This document shows, in pieces, positions 16,605 to 25,759 of a stretch of 64,000 bases of DNA. Each line of letters opens with the position of its first letter. Positions within the stretch are counted from its first letter, which is position 1. A program made the position numbers and the translations under genes. This DNA comes from Streptomyces sp. Sge12 (GTDB lineage Bacteria; Actinomycetota; Actinomycetes; Streptomycetales; Streptomycetaceae), in contig NZ_CP020555.1 in assembly GCF_002080455.1 (NCBI RefSeq), positions 7,616,501 to 7,680,500 on the forward strand, given 5' to 3'. The notes under the pieces were generated by a model, which did not search any database, was not told where the DNA came from, and was given only the letters and a program-made list of their open reading frames with translations.

Positions 16605-18078
16605 TCGGCAGGCGCAGCACCAGCCGCGCGCCGCCCCCGGGGTGGTCCCCGGCGCGGTCCCGGGCGCCGCCCCCCGGGCCTTCCTCGGCCGTGAGGGTGC
16701 CGCCGTGATGGGTGCTCAGGTCGCGGGCGATGGCCAGGCCCAGCCCCGCTCCGCCGTGATCGCGGCTGCGCGAGTCGTCGAGGCGCGTGAAGCGTTCGAA
16801 GATCCGCTCGCGGTCCGCCGCCGGGATGCCGGGGCCGTCGTCGACGACCTCCAGGACGGCCGTGCCCGGGCCCGCCCCCTTCGTGGTGCGCAGGGTGACG
16901 TCCACGCGCCCCGCGGCGTAGCGCTGCGCGTTGTCCACGAGGTTGGTCACGATCCGGCCGAGCCACAGCGCGCCCGCCGTGACCTCGACGCCGGCCTCCA
17001 GCCCCAGCCGTACGGGGACCCGGTCGCCGAGGCGGCCCTCCACCACCTCGCGCACCAGGGCGGTCAGGTCCAGCGGGGCGGTGACCACGGGCTGGGCCGC
17101 GTCGATGCGCGCGAGCAGCAGCAGGTCGGCCGTGAGGTGCTGGAGCCGTTCGATGTCCTCCAAGGCCCCGCCGATCAGCTCGGGCCACAGCTCCGGGTCC
17201 CGGACGGCCAGGGCCACTTCCAGCTGGGTGCGCAGGACGGTGATGGGGCTGCGCAGCTCGTGCGAGGCGTCGGCGATGAACTGCCGCTGCCGGATCCCGG
17301 AGGCCTCCAGCCGGTCCAGGGTGGCGTTCATGGTCTCGGCCAGCCGGGCGACCTCGTCATGGGTGTCCGGCACCGGCACCCTGCGGTGCAGGTCGCGGTC
17401 GGAGATCCCGGCGACCTCGGCCCGGATCTCCTCCACCGGCCGCAGCGCATGGCCGGTGACCCGCCAGGTCACCAGGGCGACGGTGGCCAGCAGCAGCGGC
17501 AGGCCGATGACGAGGGCGGCGGTGGTGGTGTCGTCGGCCGCGTCCACGTCCCGCAGGGAGGCGCCGGCGTAGACGATGGCCATGCCGTCCGGGGTCTGCG
17601 TGACGACCTGGACGACCCGCTGCCGGTACTCGCCGTCGATCGGGCGGACCCGCCACGTGTGGAACCGGGTTCCCGGCACGCCGGGGGCCGGCGGCGGGAA
17701 GGCCGGCACACCGGCCAGGTTCGGGCTGGCGAACAGGATGCGGCCGTCGGCGCCCACCACCTGGACGAAGTCGATGCCGCGGACCGGCGGACGGACACGG
17801 CCCAGCCTGCCGGTCGCGGCGAGCTGCGCCACGTTCTCGGCCTGCCGGCGGGCGTCGTTCTCGGCGTTGCGGAGCAGGTTCGCCTCCAGCAGCCCGAGCA
17901 GGGCGAAGGAGGCGAGCGTCAGGGCCACGGCCACCACCGCACTGGCGCCCACGGTCGCCCGCGCCCGTACCGTGGTCGGCCACAACCGCCGCAGCACCGG
18001 CCACCGGCGCAGCACCGCGCGCAGCACGGCGCCCACGGCGGCGCGCACCCGCCCGCGCGGGCGCGGACGCTCAGCCAC
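16588..18078 (-). CDS. Sensor histidine kinase of a two-component system
   Basis: 496 residues. Two membrane segments (about 45-68 and 185-205) flank an extracytoplasmic sensor part of about 115 residues, followed by HAMP (GHALRPVEEIRAEVAGI), the H-box DASHELRSPITVLR with the phospho-acceptor His, N-box NLVDNAQRYA, G1 DDGPGIP and G2 GGAGLGLAI. The start overlaps the response-regulator stop by 8 bases, so the two are translated together. A Gly/Arg/Asp-rich insertion (GPGGGARDRAGDHPGGGAR) interrupts the last strand of the ATPase domain. The signal is unknown; the divergent PepSY-like membrane protein is the most likely target or partner. Confidence 0.92.
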   Translation of the reverse strand: MAERPRPRGRVRAAVGAVLRAVLRRWPVLRRLWPTTVRARATVGASAVVAVALTLASFALLGLLEANLLRNAENDARRQAENVAQLAATGRLGRVRPPVRGIDFVQVVGADGRILFASPNLAGVPAFPPPAPGVPGTRFHTWRVRPIDGEYRQRVVQVVTQTPDGMAIVYAGASLRDVDAADDTTTAALVIGLPLLLATVALVTWRVTGHALRPVEEIRAEVAGISDRDLHRRVPVPDTHDEVARLAETMNATLDRLEASGIRQRQFIADASHELRSPITVLRTQLEVALAVRDPELWPELIGGALEDIERLQHLTADLLLLARIDAAQPVVTAPLDLTALVREVVEGRLGDRVPVRLGLEAGVEVTAGALWLGRIVTNLVDNAQRYAAGRVDVTLRTTKGAGPGTAVLEVVDDGPGIPAADRERIFERFTRLDDSRSRDHGGAGLGLAIARDLSTHHGGTLTAEEGPGGGARDRAGDHPGGGARLVLRLPTTPRP

Positions 18079-18748
18079 CGTCGGCCGCCAGTCGGTACCC
18101 GGCTCCGCGTACGGTCTCCAGCGCGGCCCGCCCGAACGGCGCGTCGATCTTGCGGCGCACGGCGCTCACGTGGACCTCGACCACATTGGGATCGCCGTCG
18201 AAGGCGCTGTCCCACACCTGTTCCAGGATGTCCCGCTTGGGCACCACCTCGCCGGAGCGCCGGGCCAGGTACTCCAGCACCGCGAACTCCCGCGCGGTCA
18301 GCCGTATCTCCGTCCCGTCCCGGGAACACGAGTGCCGGGCCGGGTCGAGCACCAGGTCGCCGAACCGCATCACCTGGGGCCGCCGGCGGCCCGTACGCCG
18401 GCCGAGCGCGCGCAGCCGGGCGACCAGCACCAGGTAGGAGAACGGCTTGGACAGGAAGTCGTCGGCGCCGGTGTCCAGGGCCTCGGCCTCGTCGTACTCG
18501 CCGTCCTTCGCCGTGAGCATCAGGATCCCCGACTCGTTTCCGGCCGCGCGCAGCTTCGCGCACACCCGGTAGCCGTTCAGGCCGGGCAGCATGATGTCGA
18601 GCACGATCAGGTCGTAGTCGTGCTCGGTGGCCATCCACAGCCCCTGGGACCCGTCGTGGGCCACATCGACCGAGAAGCCCTCGGACTGCAGCCCACGCTG
18701 CAGGGCCACGGCGAGCCGCCGTTCGTCCTCCACCACCAGTACGCGCAT
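18071..18748 (-). CDS. OmpR/PhoB-type response regulator
   Basis: 225 residues. The receiver domain has VVEDE acidic pair, phospho-Asp in LIVLDIMLPG near residue 51, the Thr of LMLTAKD and Lys in LSKPFSY. The C-terminal winged helix (LTAREFAVLEYLARRSGEVV to VEVHVSAVRRKID, then TVRGAGYRL) binds DNA, typically two or three direct half-sites spaced about 11 bp. Just upstream (18783-18819) there are such CTTCAG repeats, which suggests autoregulation and control of the divergent gene. It heads the operon with the sensor kinase. Confidence 0.93.
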   Translation of the reverse strand: MRVLVVEDERRLAVALQRGLQSEGFSVDVAHDGSQGLWMATEHDYDLIVLDIMLPGLNGYRVCAKLRAAGNESGILMLTAKDGEYDEAEALDTGADDFLSKPFSYLVLVARLRALGRRTGRRRPQVMRFGDLVLDPARHSCSRDGTEIRLTAREFAVLEYLARRSGEVVPKRDILEQVWDSAFDGDPNVVEVHVSAVRRKIDAPFGRAALETVRGAGYRLAADGG

Positions 18749-18782
18749 GCCGGACAGGATCTCAGTACTGCTCCGCCGCCGG

Positions 18783-18819
18783 CTGAAGAGGTCTTCAGGT
18801 GGCTTCAGCGGGGCTTCAG
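18783..18819. promoter_or_regulatory. CTTCAG repeat array in the divergent promoter region
   Basis: Three CTTCAG direct repeats at 18793, 18803 and 18814 (10 and 11 bp apart), preceded by an inverted CTGAAG at 18783 that forms a perfect palindrome with the first copy (CTGAAGAGGTCTTCAG). The helical spacing suits tandem binding of an OmpR-type regulator, here most likely the adjacent one. Confidence 0.6.
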
Positions 18820-18883
18820 GTTCCGCTCAGCATGCTCGGGAACGCGCCGCGCACCACGCCCGGTTGTTCTGAGGAGTTCCCGT

Positions 18884-19510
18884 ATGTCTGATTCTGTGCC
18901 GCCGTCCGAGCAGGCCGAGACCGCCGCCCATGCCGCCCCATCGGCCGCCCCCACGGCCGTCCCAGAGGCCGGAGCCCGCAAGCCCGCGGCCCTGGGCCGC
19001 CTCGTCCCCCGCGGCCGGAGCGCCCGCTGGGTGGCGGCAGGAGCAGCAGCCGTGGTGGTCGTCGGCGTGGTGACGGCGGTGGCCGTGGCCGAGCACCACG
19101 ACCACCACGTGCGCGTCGAGCGCGGCGGCCCGCGCATCGCCTGGGGCGGCCCCGGACCCGAGGGCGGTTTCCGCGGCGGCCCGCAGAACGCCGAACCGCG
19201 CCACGAACGCGGCCCGGGGGAGCCCGGCCGTCCGGCGGGCCCCGACGCGCCCGGCGGGCCGGGCCGCCACGCGGGCGGCAAGGCCGCCCCGGCGCCCGCG
19301 CCCATCCCCTCCCTGGCCATCGGCGAGGCGGCCGAGAAGGCGGCCGCGGCGGTGCCGGGCGGGAAGGTGGCGGGGCTGCGCGCGGTCGCCCAGGAAGGCG
19401 GCGGCAGTGCCTGGCTGGCCGTGGTCGTCGGCGCCGACGGGGTCCGCCACGCGGTCACCGTCTCCGGCACCGACGGCACCGTCACGAGCAACACCACGAT
19501 GGATCGCTGA
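18884..19510 (+). CDS. Single-pass membrane protein with PepSY-like C-terminal domain
   Basis: 208 residues from ATG 18884 with GAGGAG upstream. A cytosolic Ala/Pro-rich N-terminus is followed by one membrane helix (WVAAGAAAVVVVGVVTAVAV, about 46-66), a His cluster (EHHDHHV), a Gly/Pro-rich linker and a compact C-terminal domain (AIGEAAEKAAAAVPGGKVAG, then LAVVVGADGVRHAVTVSGTD) matching the PepSY pattern. PepSY proteins often modulate peptidases or act with two-component systems at the membrane. It is divergent from the response regulator, with shared CTTCAG repeats, so it is probably the regulon member. The EHHDHH cluster might bind metal. Confidence 0.75.
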   Translation: MSDSVPPSEQAETAAHAAPSAAPTAVPEAGARKPAALGRLVPRGRSARWVAAGAAAVVVVGVVTAVAVAEHHDHHVRVERGGPRIAWGGPGPEGGFRGGPQNAEPRHERGPGEPGRPAGPDAPGGPGRHAGGKAAPAPAPIPSLAIGEAAEKAAAAVPGGKVAGLRAVAQEGGGSAWLAVVVGADGVRHAVTVSGTDGTVTSNTTMDR

Positions 19511-19528
19511 GCCGAGGGAGCCCGCGGG

Positions 19529-20749
19529 CTACGGGGCCATGGCCCGGCCCCCGATGCCCGGGGACCCGCCGAGCTGCGACCGCCACCAGTGGGCCATCTC
19601 GGCGCCGTTCATGCGCGCCCAGGCTGGGGTCCGCTCGACCTGGGCGCGCCCCAGCCGGCGGGCCAGCGCCACCAGGTCCCGTCCGGCGGCGCCACGGGTC
19701 TCCTGGTAGCCGCGCAGCAGTTCCTCGAAGGTCGTGGCGGCGCGCCAGCCGTCGGCGAGGGCGGTGGCGTCCTGGAGGGCCTTCGCGGCGCCGCTCGTGT
19801 TGTGCGGGCGTACGACGCTCGCCGCGTCCCCCGCGAGCAGCAGCCGGCCGGCGGCGGCGCGCGGGGTCTCCACGTCGTAGATGGGCTGGACGAAGGTGTC
19901 CGCCGGGCCGGTCAGCGCGAGGGCCCGCCCCCAGTACGGCGGGAACTCGCGGTCGAGCAGCGCGGCCAGGTGCAGCGCCAGCTCGGGGGTGAGGCCGCCG
20001 GGCGGGAAGCTCGTCGGGTCGTCGAGGCGCAGTCGGCCGTCCTGCGGCGGAGCGGCGTAGAGCACCCAGTTGACCCGCGGGCCGTCCGGCCCGGGGATGC
20101 GGTAGATGACGCACGAACCACCGGCGAAGCAGACCGTGGTCACCGCCGACGGGACCGGGTCCGCGGCGCCGCCGGACCCGTCGAGCAGCGCCGCGTCGAA
20201 GTTGCCGCGCCAGCACACGTAACCGGGGTACTGCGGCCGGGAGTCCGGGCAGAGCGCCGCGCGCACCACCGACCGGTACCCGTCGGCGCCGACGACCAGG
20301 TCGTACCGCTCGGCGCGGCCGCCCGCGAGCCGGACCTCGGCGCCCGCGGTCCCCGCCGCCCCGACGCCCGTCACCATCTCCCCCTGCCGGTAGCGCACCG
20401 AGTCCGGCACGGCCTCCCGCAGCCCCTGCCAGAGCAGTCCCCAGTGGTAGGAGTGGAAGGGGAACGGCTGCTCCCAGATCACCCGCCCGCCCGGCCCGTG
20501 GTCATCGTCGCGGACCACCCACCGGCGCCGCTCCAGCGGGTGCGCCGCGATCCCCGCGGGCAGTGCCCCGCTCGCGCCGAGCTCCGCGCCCCGCTCGTCG
20601 TGGATGCACAGCCCGACGCCCCGGTCCTGGAGCCGCCCGCGCGTGCGCTCCAGTACCACCACCTCATCGGCGCCCGCCCGCGCCACCGCCGTGGCAATGG
20701 CGCACCCCGCGATGCTCCCGCCGACCACCGCGACCGTTCCACCCCGCAT
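19529..20749 (-). CDS. FAD-dependent monooxygenase (PHBH-type)
   Basis: 406 residues from ATG 20749 with GAGGAG eight bases upstream; an earlier GTG/ATG frame would add eight residues. The dinucleotide-binding motif VAVVGGSIAGCAIA is at the N-terminus, the DG motif VGADGYRSVVR near residue 165 and the GD motif LLLAGDAASVVRPHNTSG near residue 300. Such enzymes hydroxylate aromatic or related small molecules with NAD(P)H and O2. No biosynthetic partners are adjacent: a PepSY-like gene lies convergent and a GH15 gene upstream, so the substrate is unknown. Confidence 0.88.
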   Translation of the reverse strand: MRGGTVAVVGGSIAGCAIATAVARAGADEVVVLERTRGRLQDRGVGLCIHDERGAELGASGALPAGIAAHPLERRRWVVRDDDHGPGGRVIWEQPFPFHSYHWGLLWQGLREAVPDSVRYRQGEMVTGVGAAGTAGAEVRLAGGRAERYDLVVGADGYRSVVRAALCPDSRPQYPGYVCWRGNFDAALLDGSGGAADPVPSAVTTVCFAGGSCVIYRIPGPDGPRVNWVLYAAPPQDGRLRLDDPTSFPPGGLTPELALHLAALLDREFPPYWGRALALTGPADTFVQPIYDVETPRAAAGRLLLAGDAASVVRPHNTSGAAKALQDATALADGWRAATTFEELLRGYQETRGAAGRDLVALARRLGRAQVERTPAWARMNGAEMAHWWRSQLGGSPGIGGRAMAP

Positions 20750-20804
20750 GACCGTCTCCTCGTCGACGTGCATGACGGACGCGACCCCCTCCGGGCCGGT
20801 CCTC

Positions 20805-22712
20805 CTACTGACCGACCCGCGCCGCCGCAGGCGTGGGCAGCGCGGAACCCTGGAGGGCGTCCGCGGTGAGTACCACCAGCGCGTCCGTCCACCCCAAGGG
20901 CGCCACGGCGGACGGCAGCCCGGCCCCGTTCACGGTCTCCGGCAGCTCGCCCAGCCCGTTCCGCTTGGACAGCACCCAGTCGAGCACCCGCCCCGCCTTC
21001 GCCCGCTCACCCGTACCGGCCCAGGCGAGGGCGAAGAAGGAGGTGCTGGCCGTCCAGGCGTACGACCCCCAGCTGAAGGAGGGGTCGTTGCCGGGCGAGA
21101 TCCCGCCGTTCGGCAGCAGCAGTGCGCGGTAGGTGGAGTCCAGCGCCTCATCGAGACCGGCCGGGGCGGAGTTGAACGGGGGCGCCATGAACGCCACCGC
21201 GCTGTCCCGGCCGTGCTTGCCGTCGACGGTCCGCTGGTAGCCCAGCGGGGCGAAGGAGGCGGCGATCCCCGCCGACAGCCGCCGGGCCGCGTCCCCCCAG
21301 CGCTCCGCGTCCGCGGCCATGCCCAGCCCGGCGGCCAGGTCGGCCGCGGCGTCGAGCCCGGCCAGCAGCGGAGCGGCGGTACCGATGTTGGTGGTCGTCG
21401 TGTCCAGCTCCCAGTAGTCCGGGGAGGCCGGAGGCAGCCCGTCCGGCCCCAGCGACCGCGCGGCGTAGTCGGCCGCCCGGCGCACCATCGGGTAGAGCTC
21501 GCGCAGCCGGTCGTCCCGCCCCTCGGTCGGCGCCGCACGGTACCACTGCCAAGTGGCCCAGGGAACCCAGCCGTTGGCGTCCAGCTGCCACTTCCGCGCG
21601 TCCGGCGGGCCGCTGCCGTCCAGCAGGGTGCGGGCCTCCCAGGTCCCGTCGGCCCGCTGGGTGCGCGCGTCGTAGCGCAGGATCCGGTACGCCTCCTCGT
21701 CGTGCCCGGTCGCGGTGAAGGCCACCGCGGCGAACGCCCCGTCACGGGGCCACGAGTACTCCCACGCCGGCGCCCACGCCGCGGCGAACGCCCCGCCCGG
21801 CTTCAGCAGCGCCCGCATCGACAGCAGCGCGCGCTGCGAGGCCGCCCGCTGCGCATCGGTGGCGCCCGGCACCCGGCCCGCCGCCAGCCATGCGCGGCTC
21901 TCCTCGATCTGCGCCAGGGCGCCCGGGTCGTCCGCCGCGACCACCGCCGACGCCGATGCCCCCGCGGGCAGGTACCGCCACCGGCCGGAGGGCAGGCGCA
22001 GCACGTTGCTCCCGTCGACGTAGGAGGCGCCCACGGCGAAGGAGGGCAGGACGGCCTCGGTGGTGACCCCGTTGGCCAACAGCCCCGACGTGCGGGCGGC
22101 GAGGGCGGAGGTGGGCACGTAGCAGGGCTCGGTCTCCCCGCAGCGCTCGCTGCCGGCGGGGTTGACGTGGAAGGCCGGCCGGGAGGTCGCTGCGTGCCAG
22201 CCGCCCCAGTACGCCTCGTCGTAGTTCCAGGAGGTCAGCGAGCCGGGCACGGACCGTGTGGTGCCGTACCAGGCGATCGGCCCGCTCTCCTCGGTGCTCG
22301 CCTGGAGGAACAGGTAGTACACGGTGCCCGCGGTGACGGCTGCGTCGAGCGGGAACTCGACCCAGCCCGCTCCGGCGCCGCCGAGGGAGGCGAGGTCCAG
22401 GGTCGCCGAGGCGATCGCCGACCCGGGGTCCGTACGGACCCGGCGGACCTGGGCGGTCACGGTGCCCGTCGCCGCCCCGCTGCCCAGCCAGACGCTCACC
22501 CGGGAGAGCCGGCTGCCGTCCACGGTGAACTCCTGCGCCGCCGCGTTGTTCGTGGCCTTCACGCCGAACAGCGCGGTCTCGTGGCCGGGCTGGCCGTCGT
22601 AGGGGACGGCGGCGGCACCGGCCGGCCGGCCCGCCGCGTCCGGGAGCGAGGCCGGGACCCCGGCCACGGCCAGGGACAGCACGACGGGCAGCAGGGTCCT
22701 CGCCAACGCCAT
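20805..22712 (-). CDS. Secreted glycoside hydrolase family 15-like enzyme
   Basis: 635 residues from ATG 22712. A signal peptide (LARTLLPVVLSLAVAGVPAS) is followed by an N-terminal beta-sandwich of about 160 residues (FTVDGSRLSRVSVWLGSGAA), then an (alpha/alpha)6 catalytic domain: AWEYSWPRDGAFAAVAF near residue 315 (the WPRDGAF motif of GH15), WQLDANGWVPWATWQWYR, SPDYWELDTT with a candidate acid residue, and SWGSYAWTASTSFFALAW. GH15 enzymes release glucose from starch or glycogen, or cleave trehalose and dextrans. Family members usually have two catalytic Glu; the exact pair is not certain from reading. Stands alone; a 658-base gap separates it from the sigma gene. Confidence 0.85.
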   Translation of the reverse strand: MALARTLLPVVLSLAVAGVPASLPDAAGRPAGAAAVPYDGQPGHETALFGVKATNNAAAQEFTVDGSRLSRVSVWLGSGAATGTVTAQVRRVRTDPGSAIASATLDLASLGGAGAGWVEFPLDAAVTAGTVYYLFLQASTEESGPIAWYGTTRSVPGSLTSWNYDEAYWGGWHAATSRPAFHVNPAGSERCGETEPCYVPTSALAARTSGLLANGVTTEAVLPSFAVGASYVDGSNVLRLPSGRWRYLPAGASASAVVAADDPGALAQIEESRAWLAAGRVPGATDAQRAASQRALLSMRALLKPGGAFAAAWAPAWEYSWPRDGAFAAVAFTATGHDEEAYRILRYDARTQRADGTWEARTLLDGSGPPDARKWQLDANGWVPWATWQWYRAAPTEGRDDRLRELYPMVRRAADYAARSLGPDGLPPASPDYWELDTTTTNIGTAAPLLAGLDAAADLAAGLGMAADAERWGDAARRLSAGIAASFAPLGYQRTVDGKHGRDSAVAFMAPPFNSAPAGLDEALDSTYRALLLPNGGISPGNDPSFSWGSYAWTASTSFFALAWAGTGERAKAGRVLDWVLSKRNGLGELPETVNGAGLPSAVAPLGWTDALVVLTADALQGSALPTPAAARVGQ

Positions 22713-23370
22713 GGGGGCACGTCCTTCCAGGTCGGACGGCGCGCGGGGCCGAGGGCCGGGGCGCCGGAAACTGGACCCACCATGCAGGCATCCGGTACCC
22801 CGGCGGTGTGAGTCGGGCCGTGTCTCCCCGGATGGGGTGGCAGCGGCATCCATTCGTGTGAAGAAAGCCGCGGCGGGCGACCGTACGGGCGCACCTCGGC
22901 GGAGGCCGGAGCCCCTCGGCCGGGGACCGGCCGGTCACGGCGCCCGGCGGGCACACAGGGGCGCGCACGGATGAGCCGGGGCGCGCACGGTGGCGTGTGC
23001 GCTTGCTCCGGAAGATTTCCGGGGACCGGCTTGCACGATCGGGCTCGTTTTCCGATGGGGTGGTGAATGGGAGCGCACAGTGCTCCGCGGCTGCCGGTCC
23101 GGGGGCGGGCAAGCCGGTTGTGCATGATCCATTTGGAAGGTTCCGCGCCGACGTGAATGTTGCCGAAACGGCCGCCCTCGCGCTGTTAGCCACCCCTGCC
23201 CGTTGTCTCGTCATCAATGTGTTCAGGGCGCCGATGCGCCTGCCGGGCGCGGGCGTACGGACGGGAACCGGCGGACCAGCCGCCGGCTCCCGCAGTGCCG
23301 TTCCCCGCGTTCGCCACCAAGAGGTCCCCGTCGCACCGGTGTGCGGCGAAGAACAGCCGTGGGGGAGCGT
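22713..23370. other. 658-base divergent intergenic region with an inverted repeat
   Basis: No convincing gene is seen. It must hold the promoters of the GH15 gene (minus) and the sigma-factor operon (plus). A perfect 15-bp inverted repeat, CCGGAA-GAT-TTCCGG, lies at 23008-23022 and is a candidate operator. GC content drops around 22990-23180 compared with the flanks. Confidence 0.5.
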
Positions 23371-23949
23371 ATGAGCGAAGGCGATTTCGATCCATCGGGG
23401 GACCAGGCGGTCTCCAGCGAACTGGCCGGCGTACTGCCGGTGGACTTCACCGCTTTCCACTCCCAGCAGCACCGCGCCTATCTGCGCTACGCCCACCTCC
23501 AGCTGGGCAATGCCAAGGACGCCGAGGAAGTCGTCGACGACGTGTTCACCTTCCTGCTGAAGGTGTGGCGCCAAGCCCTGAAGGAGGCGAGCCTGCACGG
23601 GTTCGCGTGGGCGGTGCTGCGCGAGCACGTGGAGCGCCGGCTGGCGGCGCTGGGCCGCCAGGTCGCGATGGTGGAGACCGCGTGGTTCGCCGCACTGCGC
23701 CGTTCTTCCAGAGAGCGGCTGGAAATGCTGGAGTCGAAGCTCGGCCTGTACGCGGCGATCGCGGGGCTGTCCGAGCGGCAGTACGACGTGGTGCTGCTGT
23801 CGTTCCTCCTCGGCAACGACTCCGAAACCGTCGCGCGGATGATGGGGATCACTCCCGCGACGGTCCGCTCGCACATCCGCGGCGCCCGCCGAACCCTGTC
23901 CCGCAAGCTCGGGGTGGACTGGATCCCCGGAGAGGAGAAGGACCAGTGA
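23371..23949 (+). CDS. RNA polymerase sigma-70-family (ECF-like) sigma factor
   Basis: 192 residues. Region 2 is recognisable (FTAFHSQQHRAYLRYAHLQL followed by GNAKDAEEVVDDVFTFLLKV), as is region 4 with its HTH (LSERQYDVVLLSFLLGNDSE, ARMMGITPATVRSHIRGARR). The linker is short, as in ECF factors. The stop overlaps the GTG of the next gene (GTGA), so both proteins are made from one message, probably in fixed ratio. The downstream protein carries an IclR effector domain and could act as its regulator. No anti-sigma membrane protein is adjacent. Confidence 0.82.
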   Translation: MSEGDFDPSGDQAVSSELAGVLPVDFTAFHSQQHRAYLRYAHLQLGNAKDAEEVVDDVFTFLLKVWRQALKEASLHGFAWAVLREHVERRLAALGRQVAMVETAWFAALRRSSRERLEMLESKLGLYAAIAGLSERQYDVVLLSFLLGNDSETVARMMGITPATVRSHIRGARRTLSRKLGVDWIPGEEKDQ

Positions 23950-25691
23950 GCGACATGCCCCGCCACCGCGACATGCCGCTGTGCGAACTGGACGCGGCCC
24001 TGGAGGACGCGACGGTACTCGCGGAGGAGTACGCCGGATACGACGAGGGGGCGGCCCGCCGCCGGATCGCCCGCCGGATCGTCGCCGACCGCGCCCGCTC
24101 GGCAACCGGCACGACCGGCACAACCGGCACGATCAGCACGAGCGGCCCGCCCGGCGCCGCCGTTCCGCCGGCACGGGGGCCGGCCGTCTCCGCCCCGTCC
24201 TCGGCCGACGACCTCGTCCTGGACGCCGCCTGCCATGTGCGCGCCGCCCGTGGTCTGGACGACCTCACCTGGTGCCTCGTGGAGAGCCGGGCCTTCGCCG
24301 AACTCGCCCTCGACGCCGAGTCCTGGCCGCACGGCGTGGACTCGGCGCTGCTGTTCGGCTGCCTGCTCCACCTGGCCGACCGGATGGAGGGCGCACAGTT
24401 CTGGTTCCAGTACGCGGCCGGTGCGGGCTCGCGGACCGCCGCCCGCTGCCTCTACCTCCTCCACCTCGCCCGCGCCGAGGTCGCCACCGCCCGCTACTGG
24501 ATGCGCCAGGCGCGGACCCTGCCCGCGGAGGAACACCTGCCGCCCCTGCCGCAGTTCCCCGAGAACCTCGAGGAGGCCCTCGGCGCCTCCGTCATCTGGA
24601 CCTCCCCGCCCATCACCACCCAGGACCTCACCACCCTCACCACCGGTCCCGGACGGGCCGGCCGGACCCCGTGCCGACTGCCCGTACGCCTGCGCCAGGC
24701 GCTCACGGCCCGTCCGCGCAAGGAACACCCGGACCTGGGGGAGGTCTTCATCCCCGACCCGCAGGTGGCGGTCGCCGTCGCACGGAACGCCCGGCTCAAC
24801 CCGCTGCACCTGACGGACCAGGCGAACGCATGGGCACTGGAAGCCCTGAAACAGCCGCACCTGACCCACGCCGCCCGAAAAACCCCCGAAGGACGCCCGG
24901 CGCCCGCCCCACTGGAATCCGTCCACCAGGCACTGCGGGTCCTGGAGGTCATCAACCGCTACTCGGGCGGCGTCAACCTGACACAGATCGCCCGTGAGAC
25001 GGCGCTGCCCCAACTGGTCCTCGCCCGGGCGGTGGAGCAGTTGATCCGCGCGAACCTCGCCACCCCGATCGCACCGGACGCGTACGTCGCCGGCAACGCC
25101 CTCGTGCTGGCGGACTCGGCGACCGGAGAAGGACGCGGGCACCTGCGCGAGACCCTCGCCTGGGTGCGGGACGCCGTCGGAGCCGCCGTCTACGTCGCCC
25201 GCTACACCGACGGCGAGGTCTCCATCACCCAGTACGCCGACGGCCCGGCCACACCCGTGGTCGAGGAGTGGGTCGACTTCCGCGACGCCGCCCACGCCTC
25301 CGCGGTGGGCAAGGCGCTGCTGACCCAACTCGACTACGACGAACGGAAGGACCACCTGGCGCGCCACCGGCCGACCCGCTTCACCCCCCACACCCTCACC
25401 GGCCAGCAGGACCTCTTCCACCAGCTCGACCACCGCCCGCCGAACGCACCGCTCCTGGACCTCCAGGAGTACGCGATCGGCACGGTGTGCGCGGCGGTGC
25501 CGATCACCGCGGGCCCGAACGCCGAATGCGTGGCCCTGTCCATCCCGGTTCCCGACCCCGGAAGGCTGAAGCAGGCCGCCCGGATCCTGCAGAGCGAGGC
25601 GGCCGCGGTCTTACTCGCTCTGATCGTCGCCGGCAGCACGCCGGCCACGGCCCGCCGAACGGAGGACACGCTCCTGTCGCCCACGGCGTAG
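23946..25691 (+). CDS. Large regulator: helical N-terminus plus IclR wHTH and effector domain
   Basis: 581 residues from GTG 23946, which overlaps the sigma-factor stop. Residues 1-80 are acidic with a Gly/Thr repeat; residues about 85-195 form a TPR/SEL1-like helical area (VLDAACHVRAARGLDDLTWC, then QFWFQYAAGAGSRTAARCLY). Around 323-380 is an IclR winged helix (VHQALRVLEVINRYSGGVNL, QIARETALP) and about 395-565 the IclR ligand domain with the signature HASAVGKALL near 448. Codon 556 is TTA, so full-length synthesis should need the bldA tRNA and may be tied to development. Placing an IclR domain after a long helical region and coupling it to a sigma factor is unusual. Confidence 0.8.
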   Translation: MSDMPRHRDMPLCELDAALEDATVLAEEYAGYDEGAARRRIARRIVADRARSATGTTGTTGTISTSGPPGAAVPPARGPAVSAPSSADDLVLDAACHVRAARGLDDLTWCLVESRAFAELALDAESWPHGVDSALLFGCLLHLADRMEGAQFWFQYAAGAGSRTAARCLYLLHLARAEVATARYWMRQARTLPAEEHLPPLPQFPENLEEALGASVIWTSPPITTQDLTTLTTGPGRAGRTPCRLPVRLRQALTARPRKEHPDLGEVFIPDPQVAVAVARNARLNPLHLTDQANAWALEALKQPHLTHAARKTPEGRPAPAPLESVHQALRVLEVINRYSGGVNLTQIARETALPQLVLARAVEQLIRANLATPIAPDAYVAGNALVLADSATGEGRGHLRETLAWVRDAVGAAVYVARYTDGEVSITQYADGPATPVVEEWVDFRDAAHASAVGKALLTQLDYDERKDHLARHRPTRFTPHTLTGQQDLFHQLDHRPPNAPLLDLQEYAIGTVCAAVPITAGPNAECVALSIPVPDPGRLKQAARILQSEAAAVLLALIVAGSTPATARRTEDTLLSPTA

Positions 25692-25707
25692 CCCGGCCAC
25701 CGTACGG

Positions 25708-25747
25708 GACGGGCCCGCCGCACCCCCGGGGGTGCGGCGGGCCCGTC
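25708..25747. terminator. Bidirectional terminator with 18-bp perfect stem
   Basis: GACGGGCCCGCCGCACCC pairs perfectly with its complement at 25730-25747 around a CCGG loop. It separates the convergent IclR-domain and HAD genes and lies 16 and 12 bases from the two stops. Confidence 0.85.
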
Positions 25748-25759
25748 GGCCGGGTGCTG

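Noticed and set aside
22997..23374. 125-residue frame upstream of the sigma factor
   Set aside because: It ends four bases inside the sigma gene and has no ribosome site or domain; the region is better explained as promoter DNA.
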